Shown here: piece by piece, positions 1 to 9,867 of the stretch
Layout of the letters: each line of letters starts with the position of its first letter
Numbering within the stretch: the stretch's first letter is position 1
Translations under genes and position numbers: made by a program
Assembly (NCBI RefSeq): GCF_004339665.1
Contig: NZ_SMMU01000012.1
Span: 77,290 to 140,947, forward strand
Direction: 5' to 3'
DNA: 63,658 bases
Source of the DNA: Azotobacter chroococcum
GTDB lineage: Bacteria; Pseudomonadota; Gammaproteobacteria; Pseudomonadales; Pseudomonadaceae
Notes under the pieces: model-generated
Seen by the model: only the letters and a program-made list of their open reading frames with translations
Told to the model about the DNA's origin: nothing
Databases searched by the model: none

Positions 1-1488
1 CACGGCGGCGCCATCACCCTGTTCGCCGACAGCGCCACCCAGTTGAGCGGCAAGGACACCGATGGCCACACGGTGTTCACCATCGCCATCGTCGACATCG
101 GCGGCGGCGAACTGCAGCTGCGCACCACCCTGTTCGAGGCCCTCGACAACGGCAACGACACCCTGTTCGACGAGGCCGTGGCGCTGCTGCTTCCCTCCGG
201 CGCGCTGGAGCTGCAGTACCAGGTCACCCGCAGCGATGCCGAGGGCGACACCGTCGTCGCTTCCGACACCATCCTGCTCGCCGACGACGAAAACTCGGTG
301 TTCGGCTTCGACGACGACGGGCCGCTCCCCCTCTCGCCGGTGGCGGGCAGCATCGTCAACGCCGCGGGCAAGTCCGAAACCTTCGCCCTGGATGACGGCT
401 CGCCGGCGAGCTTTGCCGCCAACTTCGGCTCGGACGGCAAGGGCAGCCTGGTGTTCACCGGCATGAACGACCAGACACTGGCGAATGGGGCCCTGCTGCG
501 GGATACGGCCGGCGACGCCCTCACCTCCAACAACGTGGCGATCACCCTCAGTGGCTTCGGCACCCACCAGCTCACCGCCTCCGCCGGGGCGACAACGGTG
601 TTCACCATGACGATGGACAGCACCAGCGGCCAGTACACCATCGAGATGTTCGCCAGGATCGATGATGGCTCGTTCGACTTCGACAACTTCGCCACGGCCA
701 AGGCGGGCAAGTTCAGTTGGCTGGGCGTGGGCGGCGACGAGTTTCCCGCCAAGGATCTGCTGGTCACTGGCGGTATCCCGAACGAGACCACGGTGAACAA
801 CGACTCGGACGACCTGGCGGCCAACAACCAGTGGATCAACGCGGCCACCAGCGATACACCGGCAGAATTCCTGCGCCTGGACTTCGTCGATCTGGGGATT
901 TCGGCCAACCAGGGCGGCAGCGATATCAACACCATCCCGACCGCAACGCACTATGACGCCAACAATGTCGGCTTCACCATCATGCAGACCCAATCCAGTC
1001 GACCGGTGGATGTGCGGATCACGGCGATCGATACCGAGGAGGGTCGCGGGATCGGCGGCAACGACATCGCGGCGGATCTGACGACCGGCACCCCCGACGA
1101 GATCATAGCCGTCACGGTGATCACCAACACCCAGGACCCGGAAAACAACACCAAGACCTACCTGAAACACGACGGGATAGATGACAGCGGCTTCGTCGTC
1201 TGGGGAGAGAACGACGTGATCGTGCTCAACCTGGAAGGCGCCAACGCCAACCAGGCCCATCTGCGCGACCAGGTCTTCGTCAGCACCGCCGACGGCTTCA
1301 ACCGCCTGGAGATCGGCAACGCCGAGGCCGTGGGCAGCAAGGACGCTTTCGCCATCGGCGACGTCGAGGTTGGCGCGGTCGGCCAGGCGATCGATCTCGC
1401 CTTCAACGGGCAGATCATCGACGGCGATGGCGATGCTGCTAGCATCGGCCTGGTCGGCGTGACCCTGGAGCCGGCCCCCGTGGTCTGA
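1..1488 (+). CDS. C-terminal part of a large type I-secreted repeat protein (T1SS-143/DUF5801-like)
   Basis: The reading frame is already open at base 1, so the start lies outside the window; 495 codons are visible. The protein is acidic, rich in Asp, Gly, Asn and Thr, and has almost no Cys or Lys. It has the look of extracellular repeat modules found in giant adhesins exported by type I secretion, for example stretches such as DFDNFATAKAGKFSWLG and the near-terminal DGDGDAASIGLVGVTLEP. I do not see GGxGxDxLx calcium-binding nonapeptide repeats in the visible part. A perfect terminator hairpin follows 40 bases after the stop. The family assignment comes from composition and motif style. Exact function (adhesion, biofilm or matrix) is inferred. 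Confidence 0.6.
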   Translation, partial: HGGAITLFADSATQLSGKDTDGHTVFTIAIVDIGGGELQLRTTLFEALDNGNDTLFDEAVALLLPSGALELQYQVTRSDAEGDTVVASDTILLADDENSVFGFDDDGPLPLSPVAGSIVNAAGKSETFALDDGSPASFAANFGSDGKGSLVFTGMNDQTLANGALLRDTAGDALTSNNVAITLSGFGTHQLTASAGATTVFTMTMDSTSGQYTIEMFARIDDGSFDFDNFATAKAGKFSWLGVGGDEFPAKDLLVTGGIPNETTVNNDSDDLAANNQWINAATSDTPAEFLRLDFVDLGISANQGGSDINTIPTATHYDANNVGFTIMQTQSSRPVDVRITAIDTEEGRGIGGNDIAADLTTGTPDEIIAVTVITNTQDPENNTKTYLKHDGIDDSGFVVWGENDVIVLNLEGANANQAHLRDQVFVSTADGFNRLEIGNAEAVGSKDAFAIGDVEVGAVGQAIDLAFNGQIIDGDGDAASIGLVGVTLEPAPVV

Positions 1489-2235
<747 letters not shown>

Positions 2236-2244
2236 GCAGAAACG

Positions 2245-2270
2245 ACGAAGCCGCCCGCAGGCGGCTTCGT
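2245..2270. terminator. Bidirectional hairpin between xpt and cytochrome c5
   Basis: An 11-bp perfect stem (2245-2255 with 2260-2270) with a four-base loop lies between two convergent genes. The T-tract is poor on the plus side, so termination strength is uncertain. Confidence 0.6.
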
Positions 2271-2287
2271 CCTCGACCAGGTCGCGA

Positions 2288-2710
2288 TCAGAGACCGGAC
2301 ATCTTGCCGATGGCGGCCTTCAGCTCGTCGTCCGAGCAGTCGGCGCAGGTGCCTTTCGGCGGCATGGCGTTGAGGCCGGCGATCGCCGACTTGAGCAGGC
2401 CGTCGAGACCGCCCTTGGCATCGGCGCGGGCCGTCCAGGCGGCGCCGTCGCCGACCTTCGGCGCGTTCAGCAGGCCGGTGCCGTGGCAGGCGTTGCAGTA
2501 CTTGGCGACGATGTCGTCGCCGCTGCGCGCACCACCGCCGGCGGCGCCGGCAGCCGCGGTAGCGACGCCCTTGCATTCCTGACCGGCCACGCAGACCTCG
2601 CCGACCGGCTTGAGACGCTCGGCGATTTCCGCGTCGGTCGCGGCCTGGACACTCGCCGCCCACAGGGACAGCACGGCGACCGGGGCCGCCAACATCTTGA
2701 TCAGATTCAC
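2288..2710 (-). CDS. Periplasmic cytochrome c5
   Basis: Small monohaem electron carrier, exported by Sec. Using a GTG start at 2710, a purine-rich ribosome site lies just upstream and the protein is 140 residues with a clean signal peptide (MNLIKMLAAPVAVLSLWAAS, cleavage after VQA). An ATG at 2725 is in frame but contains that ribosome site. The haem motif CNACH is at residues 72-76, and a likely axial Met is M116 in the MPPKG motif. The pair C122/C125 (TCADC) is typical of cytochrome c5. The Gly/Ala-rich linker after residue 48 (AAAGAAGGGARSG) is longer than in small c5 proteins. Same neighbour as PA5300 (cycB) in P. aeruginosa, recalled from memory. Confidence 0.9.
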   Translation of the reverse strand: MNLIKMLAAPVAVLSLWAASVQAATDAEIAERLKPVGEVCVAGQECKGVATAAAGAAGGGARSGDDIVAKYCNACHGTGLLNAPKVGDGAAWTARADAKGGLDGLLKSAIAGLNAMPPKGTCADCSDDELKAAIGKMSGL

Positions 2711-2851
2711 CCTTACCCCCCTCATCGTGGCTGGTTACGTGCGCCCGCGGCCACGGGTTTTCGCGAGCGGGCGGCAGTATAACCTTATGAAAGGCAGGCC
2801 GAAACAAGTCGACACAAGGCGGGCCTGCGGCCCGGCGACCCAGCGCGCCGC

Positions 2852-3400
2852 TCAGCAATGCGCCGGCGTGGCGGCGCTGAGCAGTCGCGCCGGCGCCGCG
2901 AAGGGATTGCAGAAGCGGTGCGGCTGGCCGGCGACCAGGTAGTAGCCATCGCCGCTCTCGAGGAGGTAGCGCTGCTCGCCGACCTGCAGTTCCAGGCGCC
3001 CTTCGACGAGGATGCCGGCCTCCTCGCCGTCGCGGACCAGCAGCGTCTCGCCGCTGTCGGCCCCCGGCGGATAGGTCACCGAGAGGAAGGCCAGCGCCCG
3101 GTCGGGATGGTCCTTGCCGACCAGGCGCATGCTTAGCGGTCCGCGCGACAGCTCGACCTGCTCGGCGGCACGGTAGACCACCGGGGCGCAGGTTTCCGCC
3201 TCGAAGTCGAGGGAGAAGAACTCCATCAGCGACATGGGAATGCCGCCGAGAACCTTCTTCAGGGAGCTGATCGAGGGGCTGACGCTGTTCTTCTCGATCA
3301 TCGAGATGGTGCTGTTGGTGACGCCCGCACGCTTGGCGAGTTCACGCTGGGAGAGGCCTTTGAGCTTGCGTATGGATTGCAGTCGAATGCCGACGTCCAA
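2852..3400 (-). CDS. pauR: XRE-cupin transcriptional regulator, polyamine-catabolism repressor PauR-like
   Basis: 182 residues with an N-terminal XRE helix-turn-helix (residues about 6-60, with GLSQRELAKRAGVTNSTISM) and a C-terminal cupin sensor (about 105-175, ending GDGYYLVAGQPHRFCNP). This is the two-domain build of PuuR/PauR. It sits upstream of dadX in the order I recall for PA5301, which is PauR, the repressor of polyamine catabolism in P. aeruginosa. The presence of a PauB-like oxidase and kauB within 10 kb supports that role. The effector is presumably a polyamine, which is inference. Confidence 0.88.
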   Translation of the reverse strand: MDVGIRLQSIRKLKGLSQRELAKRAGVTNSTISMIEKNSVSPSISSLKKVLGGIPMSLMEFFSLDFEAETCAPVVYRAAEQVELSRGPLSMRLVGKDHPDRALAFLSVTYPPGADSGETLLVRDGEEAGILVEGRLELQVGEQRYLLESGDGYYLVAGQPHRFCNPFAAPARLLSAATPAHC

Positions 3401-3486
3401 GACGGGACTCCTCTCGGGGCCTGAACAAGTGAAGTTAATGATGGCAACGGCGTTCAGTATTTACAACGCTCCGCCGCAAATTCCAT

Positions 3487-4572
3487 TCAGTCGTGCCACG
3501 CGCGGGCGACCCGCCGCACGTTGCAGAACAGCTGGTAGGCGATGGTGCCGGCCGCCGCCGCCACCGTGCTGGCCGGCACCTGGGCGCCCCACAGCTCGAC
3601 CCGGCTGCCGAGGCCGGCCCGGGGCAGGTCGGTGAGGTCCACGGTGAGCATGTCCATCGACACCCGGCCGATCAGCCGCGCCGGCCGGCCGTCGACGGCC
3701 AGCGGCGTGCCGTCCGGCGCATGGCGCGGGTAGCCGTCGGCATAGCCCATGGCGACTACTCCGACGCGGGTCGGCCGCGGGCTGACGAAGCGCGCGCCGT
3801 AGCCCACCGGCTCGCCGGCCGGCAGCTCGCGCACGCTGATGATCTTCGACTCCAGGGTCATCACCGGGCGCAGCCGCGCCGCCTGCGCCTGGTAGTGCTC
3901 GAAGGGCGTGGCGCCGTAGAGCATGATCCCCGGTCGCAGCCATTCGCCCTCATGGCCGCGACGGAACAGCTGCGGCCAGCCGAGCAGCGCCGGCGAGTTG
4001 CGCAGGCTGTATTCCCCGTCGAAGCCCTCCGTCGCCGCCGCGAACTGCGCCAGTTGCTCGGCGACCCGCGGGCTGTCCAGTTCGTCGGCACGGGCGAAAT
4101 GGCTCATGGCGACGATCCTCGTCACCTTGCCGCAGGCCGCGAGGCGCGCATGGGCCGCCCGGTAGTCGTCCGGCGCGAAGCCGACCCGGTGCATGCCGGA
4201 GTCGAGCTTCAGCCAGCAGGTCAAGGGCCGCGCCAGGGCGGTACGCTCGATGATGTCCAGCTGCCAGGACGAATGCACCACGCACCACAGGTCGTGGCGC
4301 TGGATCGGCTCCAGTTCGTCCGCCTCGAAAAAGCCTTCCAGCAGCAGGATCGGCGCGCGGATGCCGGCCTCGCGCAGCTCCAGCGCCTCCTCGATGCAGG
4401 CCACCGCGAAACCGTCGGCCTCGCCTTCCAGAGCCTGGGCGCAGCGCACCGCGCCATGCCCGTAGGCATCGGCCTTGACCACCGCCAGGGCGCGGGCGCC
4501 GCCCAGTTCGCGGGCCAGCCGGTAGTTGTGGCGCAGGGCGGCAAGATCGATCAGGGCACGGGCGGGGCGCAT
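3487..4572 (-). CDS. dadX: Catabolic alanine racemase
   Basis: PLP enzyme interconverting L- and D-alanine. 361 residues, the normal length. The PLP-binding lysine is K33 in [11 protein letters not shown] and the second catalytic residue is Y258 in PVGYGARF. It is the last gene of the dadA-ridA-dadX operon, starting 33 bases after the RidA gene. Feeding D-alanine to DadA allows growth on L-alanine. The context, rather than the sequence, distinguishes it from a biosynthetic Alr. Confidence 0.95.
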   Translation of the reverse strand: MRPARALIDLAALRHNYRLARELGGARALAVVKADAYGHGAVRCAQALEGEADGFAVACIEEALELREAGIRAPILLLEGFFEADELEPIQRHDLWCVVHSSWQLDIIERTALARPLTCWLKLDSGMHRVGFAPDDYRAAHARLAACGKVTRIVAMSHFARADELDSPRVAEQLAQFAAATEGFDGEYSLRNSPALLGWPQLFRRGHEGEWLRPGIMLYGATPFEHYQAQAARLRPVMTLESKIISVRELPAGEPVGYGARFVSPRPTRVGVVAMGYADGYPRHAPDGTPLAVDGRPARLIGRVSMDMLTVDLTDLPRAGLGSRVELWGAQVPASTVAAAAGTIAYQLFCNVRRVARAWHD

Positions 4573-4605
4573 GGGATGTTGCTCTCGAAGGGGTAAGGGT
4601 AAGCC

Positions 4606-4959
4606 TCAGGGCAGCGCGGCGACGACCGTCATCTCCACCCGGGCGTCATCGCTGTACAGCCGCGCCTCGACGCAGGCCCGCGCCGGCGCGCAGCCGGCCG
4701 GCAGCCAGGCGTCCCACACCGCGTTGAGGCCGGCGTAGTCGGCGGCCATGTCCTTCAGGTAGATGGTCACCGAAAGCAGCCGCGACCTGTCGCTGCTGGC
4801 CTCGGCGAGCAGCCGGTCGACGTTGGCCAGGGTCTGCCGGGTCTGCTCCTCGATGCCGCCGCCGTAGTCGTCCGCCAGTTGCCCGGCCAGGTAGACAGTG
4901 CCGTTGTGGACGACGATTTCGCTGTAGCGCGCTTCAGTTCGCAGGCGCCGGATGGACAT
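4606..4959 (-). CDS. RidA/YjgF-family enamine-imine deaminase
   Basis: 117 residues. RidA proteins hydrolyse reactive 2-aminoacrylate or imine intermediates released by PLP and flavin amino-acid enzymes. Family features are [16 protein letters not shown] in the N-terminal half and the C-terminal [22 protein letters not shown], containing the conserved Arg near residue 95. Its start overlaps the end of dadA by 26 bases, so the two are translationally coupled. This fits detoxification of the imino acid that DadA produces. Homologue of PA5303 by position. Confidence 0.92.
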   Translation of the reverse strand: MSIRRLRTEARYSEIVVHNGTVYLAGQLADDYGGGIEEQTRQTLANVDRLLAEASSDRSRLLSVTIYLKDMAADYAGLNAVWDAWLPAGCAPARACVEARLYSDDARVEMTVVAALP

Positions 4960-6232
4960 GGGTGGAGTTCTCCTGGGAGTTGCCGTAGCGGGAAATGTCG
5001 AGGCCTGCGGCGCTGATCTGCGGGCGCTTGCGTGCCAGCAGGTCGGCCAGCAGGCGGCCGGAGCCGCAGGCCATGGTCCAGCCCAGTGTACCGTGCCCGG
5101 TGTTGAGGAACAGGTTGCGGTAGCGGGTCGCCCCCACGATCGGCGTGCCGTCCGGGGTGGCCGGGCGCAGGCCGGTCCAGAACTCGGCGCGGGCCAGGTC
5201 GCCACCGCGGGGATAGAGGTCGCCCACCACCAGCTCGAGGGTTTCGCGCCGGCGCGGATCGAGCGACAGGTCGAAGCCGGCCAGTTCGGCCATGCCGCCG
5301 ACGCGGATGCGCTGATCGAAGCGGGTGATGGCGACCTTGTAGGTCTCGTCGAGGATGGTCGAGGTCGGCGCCAGAGCCGGATCGACGATGGGAATGGTCA
5401 GCGAGTAGCCCTTGAGCGGATAGATCGGCGCGCGGATGCCCAGCGGCGCGAGCAGCTGCGGCGAATGGCTGCCGAGAGCCAGCACGTAGTGGTCGGCGGC
5501 TTCCAGCCGGCCGTCGATGCGCACGCCGCGGATGCGCTCGCCGTCGCTTTCCAGACCCTCGATGTGCCGGCCGAAGCGGAACTCCACGCCGAGCCCGGCG
5601 GCCAGCTCCGCCAGGCGGCTGGTGAACAGCTGGCAGTCGCCGGTCTGGTCGTTGGGCAGGCGCAGGGCGCCGGCGAGCCGGTCGGCGACGCCGGCCAGGG
5701 CCGGCTCGACGCGGGCGATGCCGGCGCGGTCGAGCAGTTCGTAGGGCACCCCGGAGCGCTCCAGCACGGCGATGTCCTGGGCCGCGGCGTCCAGCTGCTG
5801 CTGGGTGCGGAACAGCTGGGTGGTGCCCAGCTGGCGGCCCTCGTAGTCGAGGCCGGTCTCGGCGCGCAGCTCGTCGAGGCAGTCGCGGCTGTACTCGGAG
5901 AGACGCACCATGCGCTCCTTGTTAACCGCATAGCGCGCGGCAGTGCAGTTGCGCAGCATCTGCGCCAGCCAGAGGTACTGGCGGGGATCGGCGGTCGGCT
6001 TGATGGCCAGCGGCGCGTGGCGCTGCAGCAGCCACTTGAGGGCCTTGAGCGGCACGCCGGGCGCCGCCCAGGGCGAGGCGTAGCCGGGCGACACCTGGCC
6101 GGCGTTGGCGAAGCTGGTTTCCATCGCCGGCCCCTCGGCGCGGTCGACCACCGTCACCTCGAAACCGGCCCGGGCCAGATAGTAGGCCGTGGTGGTGCCG
6201 ATCACTCCGCTGCCCAGTACCAGTACGCGCAT
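4934..6232 (-). CDS. dadA: D-amino acid dehydrogenase small subunit
   Basis: Membrane-associated FAD enzyme oxidising D-alanine to pyruvate and ammonia, passing electrons to the respiratory chain. 432 residues, the standard length. The dinucleotide-binding site is at the N-terminus ([18 protein letters not shown], residues 3-20) and the FAD-domain C-terminal signature [16 protein letters not shown] is present. The ATG at 6232 gives the exact family N-terminus; open frame continues to 6346 but is not conserved in style. First gene of the operon with RidA and dadX, divergent from lrp, which is its known activator in Pseudomonas and E. coli. Confidence 0.96.
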   Translation of the reverse strand: MRVLVLGSGVIGTTTAYYLARAGFEVTVVDRAEGPAMETSFANAGQVSPGYASPWAAPGVPLKALKWLLQRHAPLAIKPTADPRQYLWLAQMLRNCTAARYAVNKERMVRLSEYSRDCLDELRAETGLDYEGRQLGTTQLFRTQQQLDAAAQDIAVLERSGVPYELLDRAGIARVEPALAGVADRLAGALRLPNDQTGDCQLFTSRLAELAAGLGVEFRFGRHIEGLESDGERIRGVRIDGRLEAADHYVLALGSHSPQLLAPLGIRAPIYPLKGYSLTIPIVDPALAPTSTILDETYKVAITRFDQRIRVGGMAELAGFDLSLDPRRRETLELVVGDLYPRGGDLARAEFWTGLRPATPDGTPIVGATRYRNLFLNTGHGTLGWTMACGSGRLLADLLARKRPQISAAGLDISRYGNSQENSTHVHPAPAN

Positions 6233-6366
6233 GACGGTTTCCCCCTGCGAGCTGCAAACCTTGAATGTCTCCAGTATAAGAAGCCCAAGCCAGTGGCTTA
6301 CACTATTTGAACGTCTATATTCAGGTGATTTTCCGGAAACGGTCACCTTCGCCCGGAGAAATCCAT
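6233..6366. promoter_or_regulatory. Divergent dadA/lrp control region
   Basis: 134 bases, more AT-rich than its surroundings, between the divergent dadA and lrp starts. On the minus strand a TATACT-like -10 element lies about 40 bases before the dadA start. Lrp proteins bind degenerate AT-rich sites, and regulation of dadAX by Lrp is established in relatives; individual sites cannot be assigned by eye. Confidence 0.5.
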
Positions 6367-6855
6367 GTGAGAACCCAGCACCAGAGCCGCCGCGAACTGG
6401 ACCGCATCGACCGCCACATCCTGCGTATCCTGCAGCAGGAGGGACGTATCTCGCTCACCGAGCTGGGCGAGCGGGTCGGCCTGTCCACCACGCCCTGCAC
6501 CGAGCGGGTCCGCCGCCTGGAGCGCGAGGGCTTCATCCTCGGCTATGCGGCGCGGCTCAACCCGCAGTACCTGGGCGCCGGCCTGCTGGTGTTCGTCGAG
6601 ATCAGCCTGGCCTACAAGTCCGGCGACATCTTCGAGGAGTTCCGCCGGGCGGTGCTGAAGCTGCCGCAGGTGCTGGAATGCCATCTGGTCTCCGGCGATT
6701 TCGACTACCTGCTCAAGGCACGCATCTCGGAGATGGCCTCCTACCGCAAGCTGCTCGGCGACATCCTGCTCAGGCTGCCCCATGTGCGCGAGTCGAAGAG
6801 CTATATCGTCATGGAAGAGGTCAAGGAAAGCCTCGAACTGCCAGTGCCGGAATGA
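6367..6855 (+). CDS. lrp: Lrp/AsnC-family leucine-responsive regulator
   Basis: 162 residues with the family layout: N-terminal helix-turn-helix (residues about 8-58, [20 protein letters not shown] then [15 protein letters not shown]) and C-terminal RAM ligand-binding domain (about 70-155, with [16 protein letters not shown]). The GTG start at 6367 has a GGAG ribosome site eight bases upstream; an in-frame ATG at 6307 would add 20 residues not typical of the family. Divergent from dadA, the arrangement of PA5308, an activator of dadAX in response to L-alanine. Confidence 0.93.
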   Translation: MRTQHQSRRELDRIDRHILRILQQEGRISLTELGERVGLSTTPCTERVRRLEREGFILGYAARLNPQYLGAGLLVFVEISLAYKSGDIFEEFRRAVLKLPQVLECHLVSGDFDYLLKARISEMASYRKLLGDILLRLPHVRESKSYIVMEEVKESLELPVPE

Positions 6856-6865
6856 GGAGTCGCCG

Positions 6866-8182
6866 ATGAACGCATCGCCAGCGGGCTCGCCCGCCCCTGC
6901 GGACAACCACGCACCGTCCTACTACGCCGCCACGGCCGGCCCGCTGCCGGCGTTTCCGGCTCTGGAGGGCGAGCTGCGCGCCGACGTGTGCGTGGTCGGC
7001 GGCGGCTTCAGCGGGCTCAACGCCGCCCTCGAACTGGCCGAGCGCGGCCTCTCGGTGGTCCTGCTGGAGGCGCGGGTGCTCGGCTGGGGGGCCAGCGGGC
7101 GCAACGGCGGGCAACTGATCCGCGGCCTCGGCCACGATCTGGAACGCTTCCGCCCGCTGCTCGGCGCGGACGGCGTGCGCGCCCTGAAACTGATGGGGCT
7201 GGAGGCGGTGGAGATCGTCCGCCAGCGGATCGAGCGCCACGCCATCGACTGCGACCTGATCTGGGGCTACTGCGACCTGGCCACCCGGGCGCGGCATGTC
7301 GCGCACCTGCAGGCGGAGTGCGCCGAGCTGCAGGCGCTCGGCTACCGCCACGAGCTGCGCCTGCTGGAGGCCAGGCAGATGCACGAGGTGATCGGCTCCG
7401 AACGCTACTGCGGCGGCCTGCTGGACATGGGCTCGGGCCATCTGCATCCGCTCAGGCTGCTGCTCGGCGAGGCCGCCGCGGCGCAGGCGCTCGGCGTGCG
7501 GCTGTTCGAGCGCTCGGCGGTGACGAAGATCGACCATGGCCGCGAAGTCTGCGTGCACACCACCCGCGGCCGGGTCCGCGCCGCCAGCCTGGTGCTCGCC
7601 GGCAACGCCCATCTCGGCGACCTCGAACCGGCGCTGGCCGGCAAGGTGCTGGCGGCCGGCAGCTATATCATCGCCACCGAACCGCTCTCCCCCGCCCTGG
7701 CTGCCGAGCTGCTGCCGCAGAACCTGGCGGTCTGCGACCAGCGCGTGGTGCTCGACTACTTCCGCCTGTCCGCCGACCGCCGCCTGCTGTTCGGCGGTGC
7801 CTGTCACTATTCCGGGCGCGACCCGCGGGACATCGCCGGCTACATGCGGCCGAAGATGCTCAAGGTGTTCCCGCAGCTGGCCGGGGTACGGATCGACTAC
7901 CAGTGGGGCGGGATGATCGGCATCGGCGCCAACCGCCTGCCGCAGATCGGCCGGCTGCCCGGGCAGACCAACGTCTACTACGCCCAGGGCTATTCCGGCC
8001 ACGGGCTGAACGCCACCCACCTGGCTGGCCGGCTGCTCGCCGAGGCCATCGCCGGGCAGCAGGGCGGCGGCTTCGACCTGTTCGCCCGGGTGCCGCACCG
8101 CCGCTTCCCCGGCGGCCCGCGCCTGCGCGCACCGCTGCTGGCCCTGGGCATGCTGTGGCAGCGGCTCAGGGAGCTATGCTGA
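6866..8182 (+). CDS. FAD-dependent amine oxidoreductase (PauB/PuuB-like gamma-glutamylpolyamine oxidase)
   Basis: 438 residues of the DAO family. It has a Rossmann FAD site (ADVCVVGGGFSGLNAALELA, about residues 29-48), the adjacent WGASGRNGGQL motif typical of PuuB/OrdL-type oxidases, and the C-terminal GYSGHGLNATHLAG. Such enzymes oxidise gamma-glutamyl-putrescine or related glutamylated polyamines to aldehydes, which kauB can then oxidise. The start at 6866 has GAGGAG eight bases upstream and lies 10 bases after lrp, so it may be co-transcribed with lrp. Positional equivalent of PA5309 (PauB4). Substrate is inferred from context. Confidence 0.85.
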   Translation: MNASPAGSPAPADNHAPSYYAATAGPLPAFPALEGELRADVCVVGGGFSGLNAALELAERGLSVVLLEARVLGWGASGRNGGQLIRGLGHDLERFRPLLGADGVRALKLMGLEAVEIVRQRIERHAIDCDLIWGYCDLATRARHVAHLQAECAELQALGYRHELRLLEARQMHEVIGSERYCGGLLDMGSGHLHPLRLLLGEAAAAQALGVRLFERSAVTKIDHGREVCVHTTRGRVRAASLVLAGNAHLGDLEPALAGKVLAAGSYIIATEPLSPALAAELLPQNLAVCDQRVVLDYFRLSADRRLLFGGACHYSGRDPRDIAGYMRPKMLKVFPQLAGVRIDYQWGGMIGIGANRLPQIGRLPGQTNVYYAQGYSGHGLNATHLAGRLLAEAIAGQQGGGFDLFARVPHRRFPGGPRLRAPLLALGMLWQRLRELC

Positions 8183-8216
8183 CACGCAGCGATCGGCGTT
8201 TTTCCGGAGGATCGAT

Positions 8217-9764
8217 GTGCGCATCCTCGTCCTGCTGGCCCTGCTCTGCCTGACCAGTTGCATCGGCCAGGTTCCGCGGCAGCCCAGCGCAGCCTTGCCG
8301 GCCCAGGGCACCTGGCTCGGCGCGACCGTGCAGGCCGCGGCCGGGCGTCATCCGGCCGGGCAATCCGGCTTCCGTCTGCTGAGCGACGGCAACGAGGCCT
8401 TCGCCGTCCGCGCCGAACTGCTCCGCCACGCCCAGCGCAGCCTCGACCTGCAGTACTACATCGCCCACGATGGCCTCAGCACACGGCTGCTCGCCATGGA
8501 GCTGCTGCAGGCCGCCGACCGCGGCGTGCGCATCCGCCTCCTGCTCGACGACACCACCAGCGACGGCCGCGACCGCCAGATCGCCGTGCTGACCGCCCAC
8601 CCGAACATCCAGATCCGCCTGTTCAGTCCGCTGCATCTCGGCCGCAGCCACGGCGTCACCCGAACTCTCGGCCGCCTGCTGCACCTGGCCCGGCAGCACC
8701 GGCGCATGCACAACAAGCTCTGGGTGGCCGACAGCAGCGTGGCCATCGTCGGTGGCCGCAACCTCGGCGACGAATACTTCGACGCCAAGCCGCAGCTGAA
8801 TTTCGCCGACATCGACCTGCTCGGCGCCGGTCCGGTCGCCGAGCATCTGGCGCATGGCTTCGACCAGTACTGGAACAGCGCCCTGAGCGTGCCCATCCAG
8901 CAGTTCCTGTACCGCCCGCCCTCGACCCGGGCGCTGGCGCGGCTACGCGCCCGACTGCAGCGCTCGCTGGCCCGCGCCACCGTCGAGCAGCCGGACCTGC
9001 ACGGCGCCCTGACCGCCTACCGGCGCGAGCCGCGCCTGCGGAACTGGCTGGAACGGCTGACCTGGGCCCACAGCGTGGCGCTCTGGGATGCCCCCGCCAA
9101 GGTGCTTAGCCAGGGAGTCCCCGAGCCGCATCTGCTGCTCGGCACGCAACTGGCCCCCGAGTTGCAGCAGGTCTCCCGCGAGTTGATCCTGATCTCCGCC
9201 TACCTGGTGCCCACGGCCAACGGTCTCGTCTATCTGACCGGCCTGGCCGACGGCGGCGTGCGCGTCAGCCTGCTGACCAACGCGCTGGAGGCCACCGACG
9301 TGCCCATCGTGCACGGCGGCTATGCGCCCTACCGCAAGCCGCTGCTGGAACATGGCGTGCGCCTGTTCGAGCTGCGCCGGCAGGGCGACGGCAGAGGCTC
9401 GCGCTACAGCTGGAGCGGCACCTCGGCCTCGGCCCTGCACAGCAAGGCAGCCATTCTCGACCGGCGCAAGGTATTCATCGGCTCGCTCAATTTCGACCCG
9501 CGCTCGCTGCTGTGGAACACCGAGGTCGGCGTGCTGGTGGACAGCCCGGTGCTGGCCGAACGGATGCGCGAACTGGCCCTGGCGGGGATGCGGCCGACGA
9601 TCAGCTACGAGGTGCGCCTGGTCGAGCGCGACGGGCGTCGGCGGCTGGTCTGGATCGCCGAGGACAACGGTCGACGCCACGAGCTGGAACAGGAGCCCGG
9701 CAGTTTCTGGCGGCATTTCCACGCCTGGCTGGCGGAGCTGATCGGCCTGGAGAACCTGCTCTGA
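8217..9764 (+). CDS. Phospholipase D-family lipoprotein
   Basis: 515 residues. The N-terminus is a lipoprotein signal with lipobox LTSC (lipidated Cys15), so it is membrane-anchored outside the cytoplasm. Two HKD catalytic motifs are complete: HNKLWVAD at about residues 164-171 and HSKAAILD at about 405-412, each followed by the GGRN or GSLN signature. This is the arrangement of periplasmic cardiolipin-synthase-like or phospholipase D enzymes. The GTG start has GGAGG eight bases upstream. It begins 34 bases after the oxidase gene. Substrate (phospholipid or cardiolipin) is unknown. Confidence 0.85.
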   Translation: MRILVLLALLCLTSCIGQVPRQPSAALPAQGTWLGATVQAAAGRHPAGQSGFRLLSDGNEAFAVRAELLRHAQRSLDLQYYIAHDGLSTRLLAMELLQAADRGVRIRLLLDDTTSDGRDRQIAVLTAHPNIQIRLFSPLHLGRSHGVTRTLGRLLHLARQHRRMHNKLWVADSSVAIVGGRNLGDEYFDAKPQLNFADIDLLGAGPVAEHLAHGFDQYWNSALSVPIQQFLYRPPSTRALARLRARLQRSLARATVEQPDLHGALTAYRREPRLRNWLERLTWAHSVALWDAPAKVLSQGVPEPHLLLGTQLAPELQQVSRELILISAYLVPTANGLVYLTGLADGGVRVSLLTNALEATDVPIVHGGYAPYRKPLLEHGVRLFELRRQGDGRGSRYSWSGTSASALHSKAAILDRRKVFIGSLNFDPRSLLWNTEVGVLVDSPVLAERMRELALAGMRPTISYEVRLVERDGRRRLVWIAEDNGRRHELEQEPGSFWRHFHAWLAELIGLENLL

Positions 9765-9867
9765 CTGCAGCGATCTTTGGGCGCGCGGCCTTCAGCTCCC
9801 TCTCCCCCAGCCCCTTTCCCATGCCTGAGGCCGGGCATTCCTTGAGCCCGCGTACAGTGAAACGGCT

